A stretch of 9,895 bases of DNA from Pseudomonadota bacterium. GTDB taxonomy: Bacteria; Desulfobacterota; Desulfobulbia; Desulfobulbales; Desulfobulbaceae. The stretch spans positions 1 through 9,895 of the forward strand of contig WRKE01000261.1 in assembly GCA_009778235.1 (NCBI GenBank), written 5' to 3'. Made by a program: the position numbers and the translations under genes. The first letter of the stretch is position 1, and each line of letters starts with the position of its first letter. The notes under the pieces were generated by a model. That model ran no database searches. It worked only from the letters and a program-made list of their open reading frames with translations, and was not told the origin of the DNA. Below, piece by piece: positions 1 through 6,012 of this stretch.

Positions 1-551
1 GCTGCGGGAATACGGTCGCGGATCAACGCCTCATTGCCCAAGGGCACGATGAACCGGGGCCGGTCGCGCTGCCACAGTCTTGCCAGGGTATCGAGGTCGA
101 GGTGGTCGTAGTGGTTATGGCTGATCAGCACCACGTCGATGGGTGGCAGGTCATTGAACCGGATGCCCGGCGGATGAACCCGTTTGGGCCCGATCCAGGT
201 GAACGGACTGGCTCGGTCGGCCCAGAGAGGATCGGTGAGGATATTGAGCCCCTGGGTTTGGATGAGCAGGGTGACGTGACCGACGAAGCCGACCCGGAGC
301 CCGTTGCCCTTCACCTGGCGAGGCGGCTGATCTGTCAGGGGCAGTTCACTGAAAGCGGGCCAGGGTTGGCGTTCGCGGGTTGCGTACCACTTGAGCACAT
401 CGAACAAGGTTTTGTTGTATGGTTTGCCGGGATTGAAAAATCGCTGGCCATCGAAATGGTCTGAAACCGGGCCGTCATAGCAACGTTGAGAGCAGGAAAT
501 GAGCATCAGGACAATCAAAACCAGAAGGGAGGAGAAGATCGCATACCGCAT
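1..551 (-). CDS. MBL-fold metallohydrolase, lipoprotein-type, NAPE-PLD/RomA-like (C-terminal half off window)
   Basis: Read on the minus strand from ATG at 551-549; 183 codons are present and the frame is open at the left edge. Residues 1-20 form a hydrophobic leader ending in a lipobox (LISC, Cys20), so the product is probably lipid-anchored. Then come GHVTLLIQ (about 91-98), ILTDPLWADRASP (about 104-116) and GPKRVHPPGI (121-130). The metal-binding HxHxDH motif is SHNHYDHLD, with His145, His147, Asp149 and His150. This series is typical of the UlaG/NAPE-PLD/RomA branch of the metallo-beta-lactamase superfamily, Zn-dependent hydrolases of about 300-350 aa, so roughly half of the protein is missing. 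The substrate cannot be told; phosphodiester or lactone hydrolysis is known in the family. No strong Shine-Dalgarno precedes the ATG, but the signal sequence starts right there. The gene is divergent from the small ORF at 693. Confidence 0.9.
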   Translation of the reverse strand, partial: MRYAIFSSLLVLIVLMLISCSQRCYDGPVSDHFDGQRFFNPGKPYNKTLFDVLKWYATRERQPWPAFSELPLTDQPPRQVKGNGLRVGFVGHVTLLIQTQGLNILTDPLWADRASPFTWIGPKRVHPPGIRFNDLPPIDVVLISHNHYDHLDLDTLARLWQRDRPRFIVPLGNEALIRDRIPA

Positions 552-682
552 GACGTATGATTCTGGGGAAATTCGTCCCGGATCAATGGCGCCGGCACGG
601 CGTTGGCGGGGGACAGGAACTGTTTGCCGGTTATTGGGAAAAAGAAGCGTCTGAGATCGTGGACCGCTTGAGCTTCCGAACC

Positions 683-688
683 AGGAGG
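683..688 (+). promoter_or_regulatory. Shine-Dalgarno of the small Cys-rich ORF
   Basis: A perfect AGGAGG lies 4 nt before the ATG at 693, in a region with no other gene on either strand. It is the main reason for taking the 41-codon frame downstream as translated. The spacing is a little short but within the functional range. Confidence 0.55.
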
Positions 689-692
689 CTTC

Positions 693-818
693 ATGGACAA
701 CATCACCTGTGTAAGTCACCCGCAATGGGAATGCAAGGACTGTGTGGGCGGGGACCGAAATCCCGGCGGAAAATGCATTTTATTCACTCCGCTCCAGGAC
801 TCCGCCCTTATTTGGTGA
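693..818 (+). CDS. putative small Cys-rich protein, 41 aa
   Basis: ATG at 693, TGA at 816-818. The frame is closed upstream by TGA at 669-671, so 693 is the only ATG start. It begins MDNITCVSHPQWECKDC and carries four cysteines, Cys6, Cys14, Cys17 and Cys28, spaced C-x7-C-x2-C-x10-C, with His9 nearby. The central part is Gly/Asp-rich and the end is Leu/Ile/Trp. Four Cys with a CxxC pair in 41 residues suggests a small metal-binding knuckle or a disulfide-linked peptide. I do not recognise the family. Support for it being real: a perfect AGGAGG just upstream, no competing gene, and an amino-acid make-up unlike random GC-rich frames. It stands alone, divergent from the MBL-fold gene with 141 nt between the two starts. 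Without homologues it remains a candidate. Confidence 0.5.
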   Translation: MDNITCVSHPQWECKDCVGGDRNPGGKCILFTPLQDSALIW

Positions 819-989
819 CCCCGCCAACCACCCTGGGCCCGCTGAAGCCAGTTGAAATCAAGCGGTCATCGGAGACGAGAAAACAGCTCGGTTGACCTCC
901 CCGGAGACGCTTTTCGGCTTAAAAATACTTATTTTTGCTTATAGACATCGAATCGCCTAGTCGCATAAAGTCCGGAGCGGCAATGCCTC

Positions 990-1184
990 TTGTGGTACAG
1001 GGCGCTCCCATCCCGTCGGGAAAAGGAGATATCTCAATACCTTCCATTTATTTTGCCGCTTAAGGTCGCCAGCGCAAGACCCTATGATGGTGTTGTCTGG
1101 CAAGAATTTCTGGCCATGCTTGAGGATGGCAGAAAACATTTGTTTGATCTTGGTCGGTTGGTCGAAGAGATGAGCAAAAAGTAG
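990..1184 (+). CDS. possible small protein or gene remnant, low confidence
   Basis: A 64-codon frame opens after TAA at 966-968 and ends at TAG 1182-1184. The only early start is TTG at 990, which has no Shine-Dalgarno. The C-terminal half looks protein-like and helical: WQEFLAMLEDGRKH, then LFDLGRLVEEMSKK. The N-terminal half does not. Just past the stop, a different frame (a +1 or -2 shift) reads SSPCSGCGEGAK before its own stop at 1219-1221, a plausible Cys-pair tail. This may be a degenerated gene with lost start and frame, a small real gene with an odd start, or chance. I do not recognise the family. Confidence 0.2.
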   Translation: MWYRALPSRREKEISQYLPFILPLKVASARPYDGVVWQEFLAMLEDGRKHLFDLGRLVEEMSKK

Positions 1185-1320
1185 TAGCCCCTGTTCCGGT
1201 TGTGGGGAAGGCGCCAAATGAATGATCACCTGGATAATTGCACGGATTTTTTTGTAAATCTGACGGTTAATCCACGGATCATCACCCTCTTGGCGTGCCT
1301 GTAGGGAACACGATTGGGGC

Positions 1321-1348
1321 TTGTTCTGTATGCTGATCTGTGCATAAT
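1321..1348 (+). promoter_or_regulatory. candidate sigma70-like promoter of the two-component operon
   Basis: TTGTTC (1321-1326) and CATAAT (1343-1348, five of six matches to TATAAT) are 16 nt apart. This would give a 5' leader of about 120 nt before the response regulator ATG at 1475. The -35 box is weak, matching only TTG. Confidence 0.3.
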
Positions 1349-1474
1349 ACTTATTGTCAGGGTATGGAACCGCAGATTGCCGGCGGACAGATGTTGGGCC
1401 AGAATGGCTGTGGCCGTGCAGGTGTCCGTGTCCATGGAGAAAAGTCATAGATATCGCCGGAACAGGTATTTCTT

Positions 1475-2173
1475 ATGAATGAAACGAACGTGCAGCCTGG
1501 TAACGTGAAAAAACAGGTAAACGAAGCGAACAAGCAATTTTCGCTGCTGATAGTTGAGGATGAACCCGCGCTGAGGAACAACATGGAGTTGATCCTCAAG
1601 CTCGAAGGATACAGCGTTCGTTCGGTTGGCGATGGCCTTGGCGCCCTGAGCCAGATCCGCAGCAAGCGGCCGGATTTGATCCTGTGCGACATCCTGATGC
1701 CGGGCATGGACGGTTATGCCTTTCACGAGGCGGTGAAGGGGTTCAACCATCTCGCCACCATTCCCTTCCTCTTTGTTTCCGCCCTCAATTCGCCCGAACA
1801 GGTCCGCAAGGGCATGAATGTCGGGGCGGATGATTACCTCACCAAACCCTTCAGTGCCGAGGAACTTTTGACCGCCGTGGCGGCCCGTCTGCGGCGGTTC
1901 TCCTCACTCCGTACGGTCACCAAATCGCGTGGCGGCCCCACGGAAGAAGAATCGCGCAAGTTGCGGCTGCTCACCCCCCGGGAATGGGAAATTTTGCTGT
2001 TGGTGGCCAAGGGAAAATCATCCAGGCTGATCGGCGAGTTGCTTTTCATCAGTCCCAGGACCGTGGATGTGCACCGAAACCGGCTGCTCCGCAAGTTGGG
2101 AGCCGCTAATGCCGCATCGCTCGCGCATTGGGCCACCTTGGCTGAACACATGTATCGCGCCAAGGCTAATTGA
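1475..2173 (+). CDS. response regulator, receiver + LuxR/NarL-type HTH
   Basis: 232 aa. After about 20 polar residues comes a receiver domain (about 22-142): acidic Glu28/Asp29 in IVEDEP, phospho-acceptor Asp72 in CDILMPGMDG, the switch Ser102 in FVSA, and the conserved Lys124 in TKPF. A linker leads to a LuxR/GerE-type helix-turn-helix (about 165-225) with LTPREWEILLLVAKG and ISPRTVDVHRNRLLRKLG. It is a cytoplasmic transcription factor expected to dimerise and bind DNA when phosphorylated. The partner is almost certainly the kinase encoded next, which starts within 100 nt on the same strand. The ATG at 1475 has only a weak ACAGG 9 nt upstream. The N-terminal tail before the receiver is longer than usual, so a later start is possible, but no better one is seen. 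Target genes are unknown; autoregulation or control of neighbours is only a possibility. Confidence 0.95.
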   Translation: MNETNVQPGNVKKQVNEANKQFSLLIVEDEPALRNNMELILKLEGYSVRSVGDGLGALSQIRSKRPDLILCDILMPGMDGYAFHEAVKGFNHLATIPFLFVSALNSPEQVRKGMNVGADDYLTKPFSAEELLTAVAARLRRFSSLRTVTKSRGGPTEEESRKLRLLTPREWEILLLVAKGKSSRLIGELLFISPRTVDVHRNRLLRKLGAANAASLAHWATLAEHMYRAKAN

Positions 2174-2258
2174 CAGATATCCCGGATCGTTTTCTATCTT
2201 CGTGGTCAATCTCCCACTCCATTCTTCTCGGGCTCTGAATAAATACGCTTCGGTCTGT

Positions 2259-5200
2259 GTGTCACTTGAACGCCAGTCCCATTGGCCTGTGCTTGCCGTG
2301 TGGCTGGTTGTTTTGTGGCCAATGCCGCCGCAGGAGCTTGTCCTTCAGCGGGCCTGGCTGTCGGGGGCTGGTCTCTTATCAGGCGCTCTGGCCGCGTTTT
2401 TTGTCGCCCTCTGGCTGGGCAGGGGTTTTGTCCGCCACCGCAGTCCCGGCTTGCTGCCGCTGAGTTGCGGCTCCTTTTTCTGGGGCGCAGCGGGATTGGT
2501 TTTGGTGCCCGCCCTCTTCAATGGCGGCGAGCGGGCCGCCCTTGATGCCAATGTCCTGGCCTCCCTGTACCACACCTTTGCCTGGCTGGCCGCGGTCCTC
2601 CAATTGACCGGCGCCATCGTCTTTTGCATCCGGATGGAGCCGGTTGCCCGGCCCCGGGCCTGGCTGATTGCGGCTGGTTTCGGTACGATGGCGCTTCTAG
2701 CTTTGCTCCTCACCGCCTTCTGGTGCCAGTGGGCGCCTCTTTTTCTTAGCCCCACCGGGGGCGGTGCCGTGACCCGCTCTCTGGTGCTCGGCTCGGCCGC
2801 AACCATGCTCCTGGTCGCCGCCGTACTGCTCTGCCTGGCTCACCGTCCGAGTATGTCCCCCTTCATTCGCTGGTACAGCCTGGCTCTGTTATTGATGGCC
2901 GCGGCACTCCTTGGCCTTGCCCTGCAAGGTGGTCCCGGTGTCCCGCCCAGTTGGGCCGCCAGGGCTGCGTACTACGGCAGCGCCCTCTACCTGCTGGCCG
3001 CGGTCATGCGGTCCTGGGCGGAATGTTGTCCGCCAATACCGGCGAATCTCAACGAACAGGGCGGGCTGGCCGGCAAGGTTCGGCTGACCAACGTGCTCGA
3101 GGCCGCCAAGGCGGGGATCTGGGATTGGAACATCCAGACCGGGGAGCTGAGCTGCAACGAGCGTTGGGCCGAAATAGCCGGATACTCTCTGGCGGAGCTG
3201 GAGCCGATGGACAGCAACACCTGGCTGCAATTGGTGCACCCGGACGACCTGCCCGTCTTGCGGCAAGAGCTGGATGAGCTGTTTGCCGGCATTCGACCGT
3301 TCTATGACCAGGAATGCCGGATACGGCACCGCGACGGCCATTGGGTATGGGTCCAGGATTGGGGGAAGGTTATCGACTGGACCGAGGACGGGAAGCCCCT
3401 GCTCATGACCGGATTTTACATCGACATCAGCACCCGGAAACTGGCCGAGGAGCGGTTGCGCGATCTGACCCGCGAACTGCAGATTCTCCTGCAAACCGTG
3501 CCGGTCGGCATAGCCAAGTATGTTGACCGCAGGTTGCTCTGGTGCAGTCGCAGTTTTGCGGAGATGCTGGGTTATTCCAAGGAAGAGGTGCATCTGAAAA
3601 CCACCCGGGTTTTTCCATCCTGCGAAGAATACAAGAATCTGGGAGAAAGCTCCTCTCCGATCCTCGCCCAGGGCCTGATCTATGAGGGTGAACAGCGCCT
3701 TACGCGCAAGGACGGCAGCTCCATCTGCGTCAGAGCCTCCGGTCGTGCGGTCGATCCCGGTGATCTGTCGCAGGGATATATTTGGGCCTTCCTGGACATC
3801 TCCGAACGCAAGCTGATGGAGGAGGCGATCCGCGAGCGGGCGGAATTGTTCCAGGTCCTGTTTACCGACAGCCATTCAGTCAAGATGCTGATTGACCCCG
3901 ATAACGGCAAGATCATCAACGCCAACAAGGCGGCCAGCGCTTTTTACGGCTATGCCCATGAACAGTTGACCAAGATGCGTGTCAGCGACATCAACGCCCT
4001 GGCTCGTACCGAAGTACAAAAAGAGATGGCCAGGGCCAGGGAACAGCAGGGAGCGATGTATCAGTTCCCTCACCGTCTGGCCTCCGGCGAGATCCGCGAT
4101 GTCGAGGTCTACTGCAGTTCGATCCAGATCGGAGGACGGACAGTCTTGTATTCCATTGTCCATGATGTCACCGAGAAAAAACGTTTGGAGGATTCTCTCC
4201 GGGAGAACCAGGCCCTGCTGCATTCCATGACCGAATCCGCCCTGGATTTGGTCTATATCAAGGACTTGGCTGGACGGTATCTGATGTGTAACAGGGCGAC
4301 TTATAGGAGCTTTGGCTGTCTTAGAGAGGATATTCTCGGTAAGGATGACCTGGCCTTTTTCTCGCCTGAAGAGGCGGACAAGATCATGGTCAGAGACCGG
4401 AGCATCCTGGCATCGGGCGAGGTCTGGGCCTATGAGGAGGGCATGAAGCTGGCAGGTCATGAATACATCTTCCTGACCACCAAGGGGCCGGTTCGCAACG
4501 CCACTGGTGCCATTGTCGGCCTGTTCGGCATCTCCCGCGACATTACCGGTCGCAAACACATGGAACAGGAACTGCAACTCTCACGGGAAGCGGCGGTGGC
4601 CGCCAATCTGGCGAAAGACAAGCTGTTGTCCACGGCGGCACACGAATTCCGGACCCCCTTGAGCCTGTTACAAAGCAGTCTCGATATCTTAGACCGCTAC
4701 GGCAAGCAGCTCGACGAGGAGGAACGGACGACGCAGAAACGCCATATCCGCAGCGCCACTCAACAGTTGACCGATCTGGCGGAATCGTTGCTGGCCTATC
4801 GGAACGTTGAGCTGGAAACAGGGCAAAAGGCTCAGGTCGTTTCCTGCGATATCAGGATGTTGAGCCGGACCATTGCCGAGGAGACGCAGGCGGCCAAGGC
4901 GGCGGGGCATGAGTTCATCGTCACCATTGGCGAAGAATGCGGCCTGTTGCGGATCGATCCGACCCTCTACCGGAGGGTGCTGGAGAACCTGCTGACCAAT
5001 GCCTTTCGATATACCCCGCCGGATCGGCAGGTGTCCCTGGAGGTCGTCAAGGCGGGCGACCGGCTGCGGCTGACTGTGGCCGACCAAGGCATCGGCATAG
5101 AACAAGGGGATTTGAAGCGCATCTTCGATCCCTTTTTCCGGGGCAGCAATGTTGGCCAGCGGCGCGGGATAGGCTTGGGGTTGTCCATCATCCACGAATC

Positions 5201-5333
5201 GCTCACCCGGATGGGAGGCGTGATTTCGATCGCCAGCACCTCGCAACTGGGGAGCAAGTTCGAAGTTTCCTTGCCGTGGCAGGAGGTGGATGGCGAAGAC
5301 GACCAACCGGGGGAGGGTGAACCAGGGGAGTGA
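2259..5333 (+). CDS. membrane hybrid-free sensor histidine kinase with four PAS domains
   Basis: About 1024 aa if read from GTG 2259. Residues 10-250 hold about eight hydrophobic segments (about 10-22, 33-55, 64-87, 99-124, 134-156, 173-195, 201-222, 232-251), a MASE-like membrane sensor of the kind seen in multi-PAS kinases of sulfate reducers. Four PAS/PAC domains follow (about 277-400, 408-524, 528-642, 652-767), then HisKA with H-box AAHEFRTPLSLL (phospho-acceptor His795) and HATPase_c with N-box NLLTNAFRYT (Asn914), G1 DQGIGI (Asp942), F-box FDPFFRG and G2 GIGLGLSII (about 970). No receiver domain is attached, which fits phosphotransfer to the regulator just upstream. The start is uncertain: no candidate has a good Shine-Dalgarno. 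GTG 2202 is an alternative; the in-frame ATG at 2322 would cut off the first membrane segment. No heme-binding or Cys-based sensing motif stands out in the PAS domains, so the signal is unknown. Confidence 0.93.
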   Translation: MSLERQSHWPVLAVWLVVLWPMPPQELVLQRAWLSGAGLLSGALAAFFVALWLGRGFVRHRSPGLLPLSCGSFFWGAAGLVLVPALFNGGERAALDANVLASLYHTFAWLAAVLQLTGAIVFCIRMEPVARPRAWLIAAGFGTMALLALLLTAFWCQWAPLFLSPTGGGAVTRSLVLGSAATMLLVAAVLLCLAHRPSMSPFIRWYSLALLLMAAALLGLALQGGPGVPPSWAARAAYYGSALYLLAAVMRSWAECCPPIPANLNEQGGLAGKVRLTNVLEAAKAGIWDWNIQTGELSCNERWAEIAGYSLAELEPMDSNTWLQLVHPDDLPVLRQELDELFAGIRPFYDQECRIRHRDGHWVWVQDWGKVIDWTEDGKPLLMTGFYIDISTRKLAEERLRDLTRELQILLQTVPVGIAKYVDRRLLWCSRSFAEMLGYSKEEVHLKTTRVFPSCEEYKNLGESSSPILAQGLIYEGEQRLTRKDGSSICVRASGRAVDPGDLSQGYIWAFLDISERKLMEEAIRERAELFQVLFTDSHSVKMLIDPDNGKIINANKAASAFYGYAHEQLTKMRVSDINALARTEVQKEMARAREQQGAMYQFPHRLASGEIRDVEVYCSSIQIGGRTVLYSIVHDVTEKKRLEDSLRENQALLHSMTESALDLVYIKDLAGRYLMCNRATYRSFGCLREDILGKDDLAFFSPEEADKIMVRDRSILASGEVWAYEEGMKLAGHEYIFLTTKGPVRNATGAIVGLFGISRDITGRKHMEQELQLSREAAVAANLAKDKLLSTAAHEFRTPLSLLQSSLDILDRYGKQLDEEERTTQKRHIRSATQQLTDLAESLLAYRNVELETGQKAQVVSCDIRMLSRTIAEETQAAKAAGHEFIVTIGEECGLLRIDPTLYRRVLENLLTNAFRYTPPDRQVSLEVVKAGDRLRLTVADQGIGIEQGDLKRIFDPFFRGSNVGQRRGIGLGLSIIHESLTRMGGVISIASTSQLGSKFEVSLPWQEVDGEDDQPGEGEPGE

Positions 5334-5346
5334 TATCACTTTCTAT

Positions 5347-5385
5347 TTTTAATGAAAAAAAATATTCTTATTTTTTTCATTAAAA
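5347..5385. repeat. AT-only perfect inverted repeat, 15-bp arms
   Basis: Arms TTTTAATGAAAAAAA (5347-5361) and TTTTTTTCATTAAAA (5371-5385) flank a 9-nt AT-rich loop, starting 14 nt after the kinase stop. It can form a symmetrical hairpin with a single G-C pair. It may stall or terminate transcription weakly, protect an mRNA 3' end, or be a protein-binding palindrome. It is strikingly AT-rich compared with the genes around it. Confidence 0.8.
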
Positions 5386-5403
5386 TTCAATATGGTTCCT
5401 ATC

Positions 5404-5460
5404 ATGACCGACTGCATTGGCAAGAGGAAATGGTATGATCGCCGAGCGGCTGAAGCTTGA
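5404..5460 (+). CDS. possible 18-codon ORF directly before a terminator
   Basis: ATG 5404 to TGA 5458-5460 reads MTDCIGKRKWYDRRAAEA, a basic peptide with one Cys. The stop lies 8 nt before the stem of the intrinsic terminator, the geometry of a leader peptide or a tiny transcription unit. There is no convincing Shine-Dalgarno and it could equally be untranslated 3' tail of the kinase mRNA. Function unknown. Confidence 0.2.
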   Translation: MTDCIGKRKWYDRRAAEA

Positions 5461-5468
5461 ACAGACAA

Positions 5469-5506
5469 ACGGGTTGTTGTTCGCAGGAACAGCAACCCGT
5501 TTTTTT
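5469..5506 (+). terminator. intrinsic terminator after the two-component operon
   Basis: A 14-bp stem (5469-5482 with 5487-5500, one G-U pair) closed by a GCAG loop is followed directly by a run of seven T (5500-5506). It is a classic Rho-independent terminator on the plus strand, about 135 nt after the kinase stop. On the minus strand only three T follow the stem, so it would end the converging lipoprotein transcript less well. Confidence 0.9.
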
Positions 5507-5526
5507 ATCAAAGCGCTTAAACGCTT

Positions 5527-5540
5527 GGCCGGTACCGGCC
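5527..5540. repeat. 14-nt perfect palindrome
   Basis: GGCCGGTACCGGCC is fully self-complementary and lies 14 nt past the lipoprotein stop codon on the minus strand. It is too tight to be a normal hairpin loop; it may be a protein or restriction-enzyme site, or chance in GC-rich DNA. No role is claimed. Confidence 0.4.
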
Positions 5541-5554
5541 GCAAGCCCGAACGC

Positions 5555-5824
5555 TCAGCGGCAGGGAATGACCTTGCGAAAAGTGTCCTTGGTCCAGATG
5601 GTCTGGCTGTCCGGGGTCTTGCCGTCGGTCTTCCATTTGTCGTTCACCTGGAGGCAATAGGAGCCCATGTTGATGATTTCAGGTTCTTTTTGCCCAGGGG
5701 TGTCGCCACCGATCCGCATCAAGTCGGGATTGGTCGACTGGTAATTGGGGGCAATGGTGGCCGCGCCGCAACCGGCCAGGATCAGGGCGGCGGCACAGGC
5801 GGCGAGGACGCATGCTTTCTTCAT
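5555..5824 (-). CDS. small lipoprotein of unknown function, 89 aa
   Basis: ATG at 5824-5822, TGA at 5557-5555. The first 18 residues are a classic lipoprotein signal (MKKACVLAACAAALILAGC) with lipobox LAGC and lipid-carrying Cys19. Gly20 follows, with no Asp at +2, so outer-membrane delivery is expected in a Gram-negative. The mature part is about 70 residues, polar, with two more cysteines (Cys57 and the penultimate Cys88) that could form a periplasmic disulfide. I do not recognise the family. The frame runs open upstream to 6019, but AGGAG at 5833-5837 and the signal sequence fix the start at 5824. It lies 188 nt downstream of srkA on the same strand; its long structured leader suggests it may have its own promoter or be post-transcriptionally controlled. 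Confidence 0.85.
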   Translation of the reverse strand: MKKACVLAACAAALILAGCGAATIAPNYQSTNPDLMRIGGDTPGQKEPEIINMGSYCLQVNDKWKTDGKTPDSQTIWTKDTFRKVIPCR

Positions 5825-5832
5825 GATTCGTA

Positions 5833-5837
5833 CTCCT
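5833..5837 (-). promoter_or_regulatory. Shine-Dalgarno fixing the lipoprotein start
   Basis: Read on the minus strand this is AGGAG, 8 nt before the ATG at 5824. It excludes the longer frame that extends upstream to 6019. Confidence 0.75.
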
Positions 5838-5853
5838 GCATGATGGTTGACGG

Positions 5854-5890
5854 CTGCGTCCGCGGTCGCGGCATGCGGTGGCGGACGCAG
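5854..5890 (-). repeat. 10-bp inverted repeat in the lipoprotein 5' leader
   Basis: CTGCGTCCGC (5854-5863) and GCGGACGCAG (5881-5890) are exact reverse complements 17 nt apart, ending 16 nt upstream of the lipoprotein Shine-Dalgarno on the minus strand. A stable mRNA stem is expected close to, but not over, the ribosome site. Confidence 0.6.
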
Positions 5891-5908
5891 GATGGTTTCG
5901 GCTTCGGC

Positions 5909-5930
5909 CCCCTTGGGGCGAGCCAAGGGG
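5909..5930 (-). repeat. 8-bp stem-loop between srkA and the lipoprotein gene
   Basis: CCCCTTGG (5909-5916) and CCAAGGGG (5923-5930) pair around a 6-nt loop. No T-run follows on the minus strand, so it is not a standard terminator for srkA; it could stabilise the processed end of a transcript or belong to the lipoprotein leader. Confidence 0.55.
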
Positions 5931-5932
5931 AG

Positions 5933-5960
5933 AATGTACCGGACGCGGATTAATTGCGAA
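5933..5960 (-). promoter_or_regulatory. weak candidate promoter for the lipoprotein gene
   Basis: On the minus strand, TTCGCA (5960-5955) and TACATT (5938-5933) are 16 nt apart; each matches four of six consensus bases. The start would fall in the 5909-5930 stem. Tentative. Confidence 0.2.
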
Positions 5961-6012
5961 AGTCTTTTTAGCACTCCCAAGCCCTGCCCGGTGGCAGCGG
6001 CGATGGCTGCGC

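Larger units (their letters stand above)
819..1474. other. 656-nt stretch with no confident gene
   Basis: This stretch has mixed composition, more AT-rich than its surroundings around 915-945. At 921-936 there is an AT-only inverted repeat, AAAAATA and TATTTTT separated by CT. At 1021-1028 there is AAAAGGAG with no usable start codon at the right distance. A 65-codon open frame at 990-1184 is described separately. A 163-codon minus-strand frame (957-1448) begins with a His/Gly-rich run but has no Shine-Dalgarno and ordinary codon use; I do not accept it. The last 130 nt hold the likely promoter and 5' leader of the response regulator. I saw no tRNA, riboswitch or terminator. Confidence 0.5.

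Noticed and set aside
557..895. Plus-strand frame of 112 codons overlapping the small Cys-rich ORF
   Set aside because: No Shine-Dalgarno and low-quality composition; the 693-818 frame has the AGGAGG.
693..960. Possible cobalamin or c-di-GMP riboswitch
   Set aside because: Checked for the B12-box and GEMM-type conserved blocks; only scattered partial matches, no consistent fold.
957..1448. Minus-strand frame of 163 codons with a His/Gly-rich start resembling a metal-binding segment
   Set aside because: No ribosome site, codon use not gene-like, and it would fill the control region of the response regulator; the His run comes from a simple GTG/GTC-rich stretch.
2067..2258. ATG at 2067 as the kinase start
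   Set aside because: It would overlap the helix-turn-helix coding part of the regulator by over 100 nt; residues there are not kinase-like.
2889..4577. Two long minus-strand frames (328 and 233 codons) opposite the kinase
   Set aside because: They mirror the PAS-coding region; the plus strand carries clear PAS, HisKA and HATPase motifs.
5417..5953. Plus-strand frame of 178 codons across the terminator
   Set aside because: It runs through the terminator hairpin and then antisense to the lipoprotein gene; no protein character.
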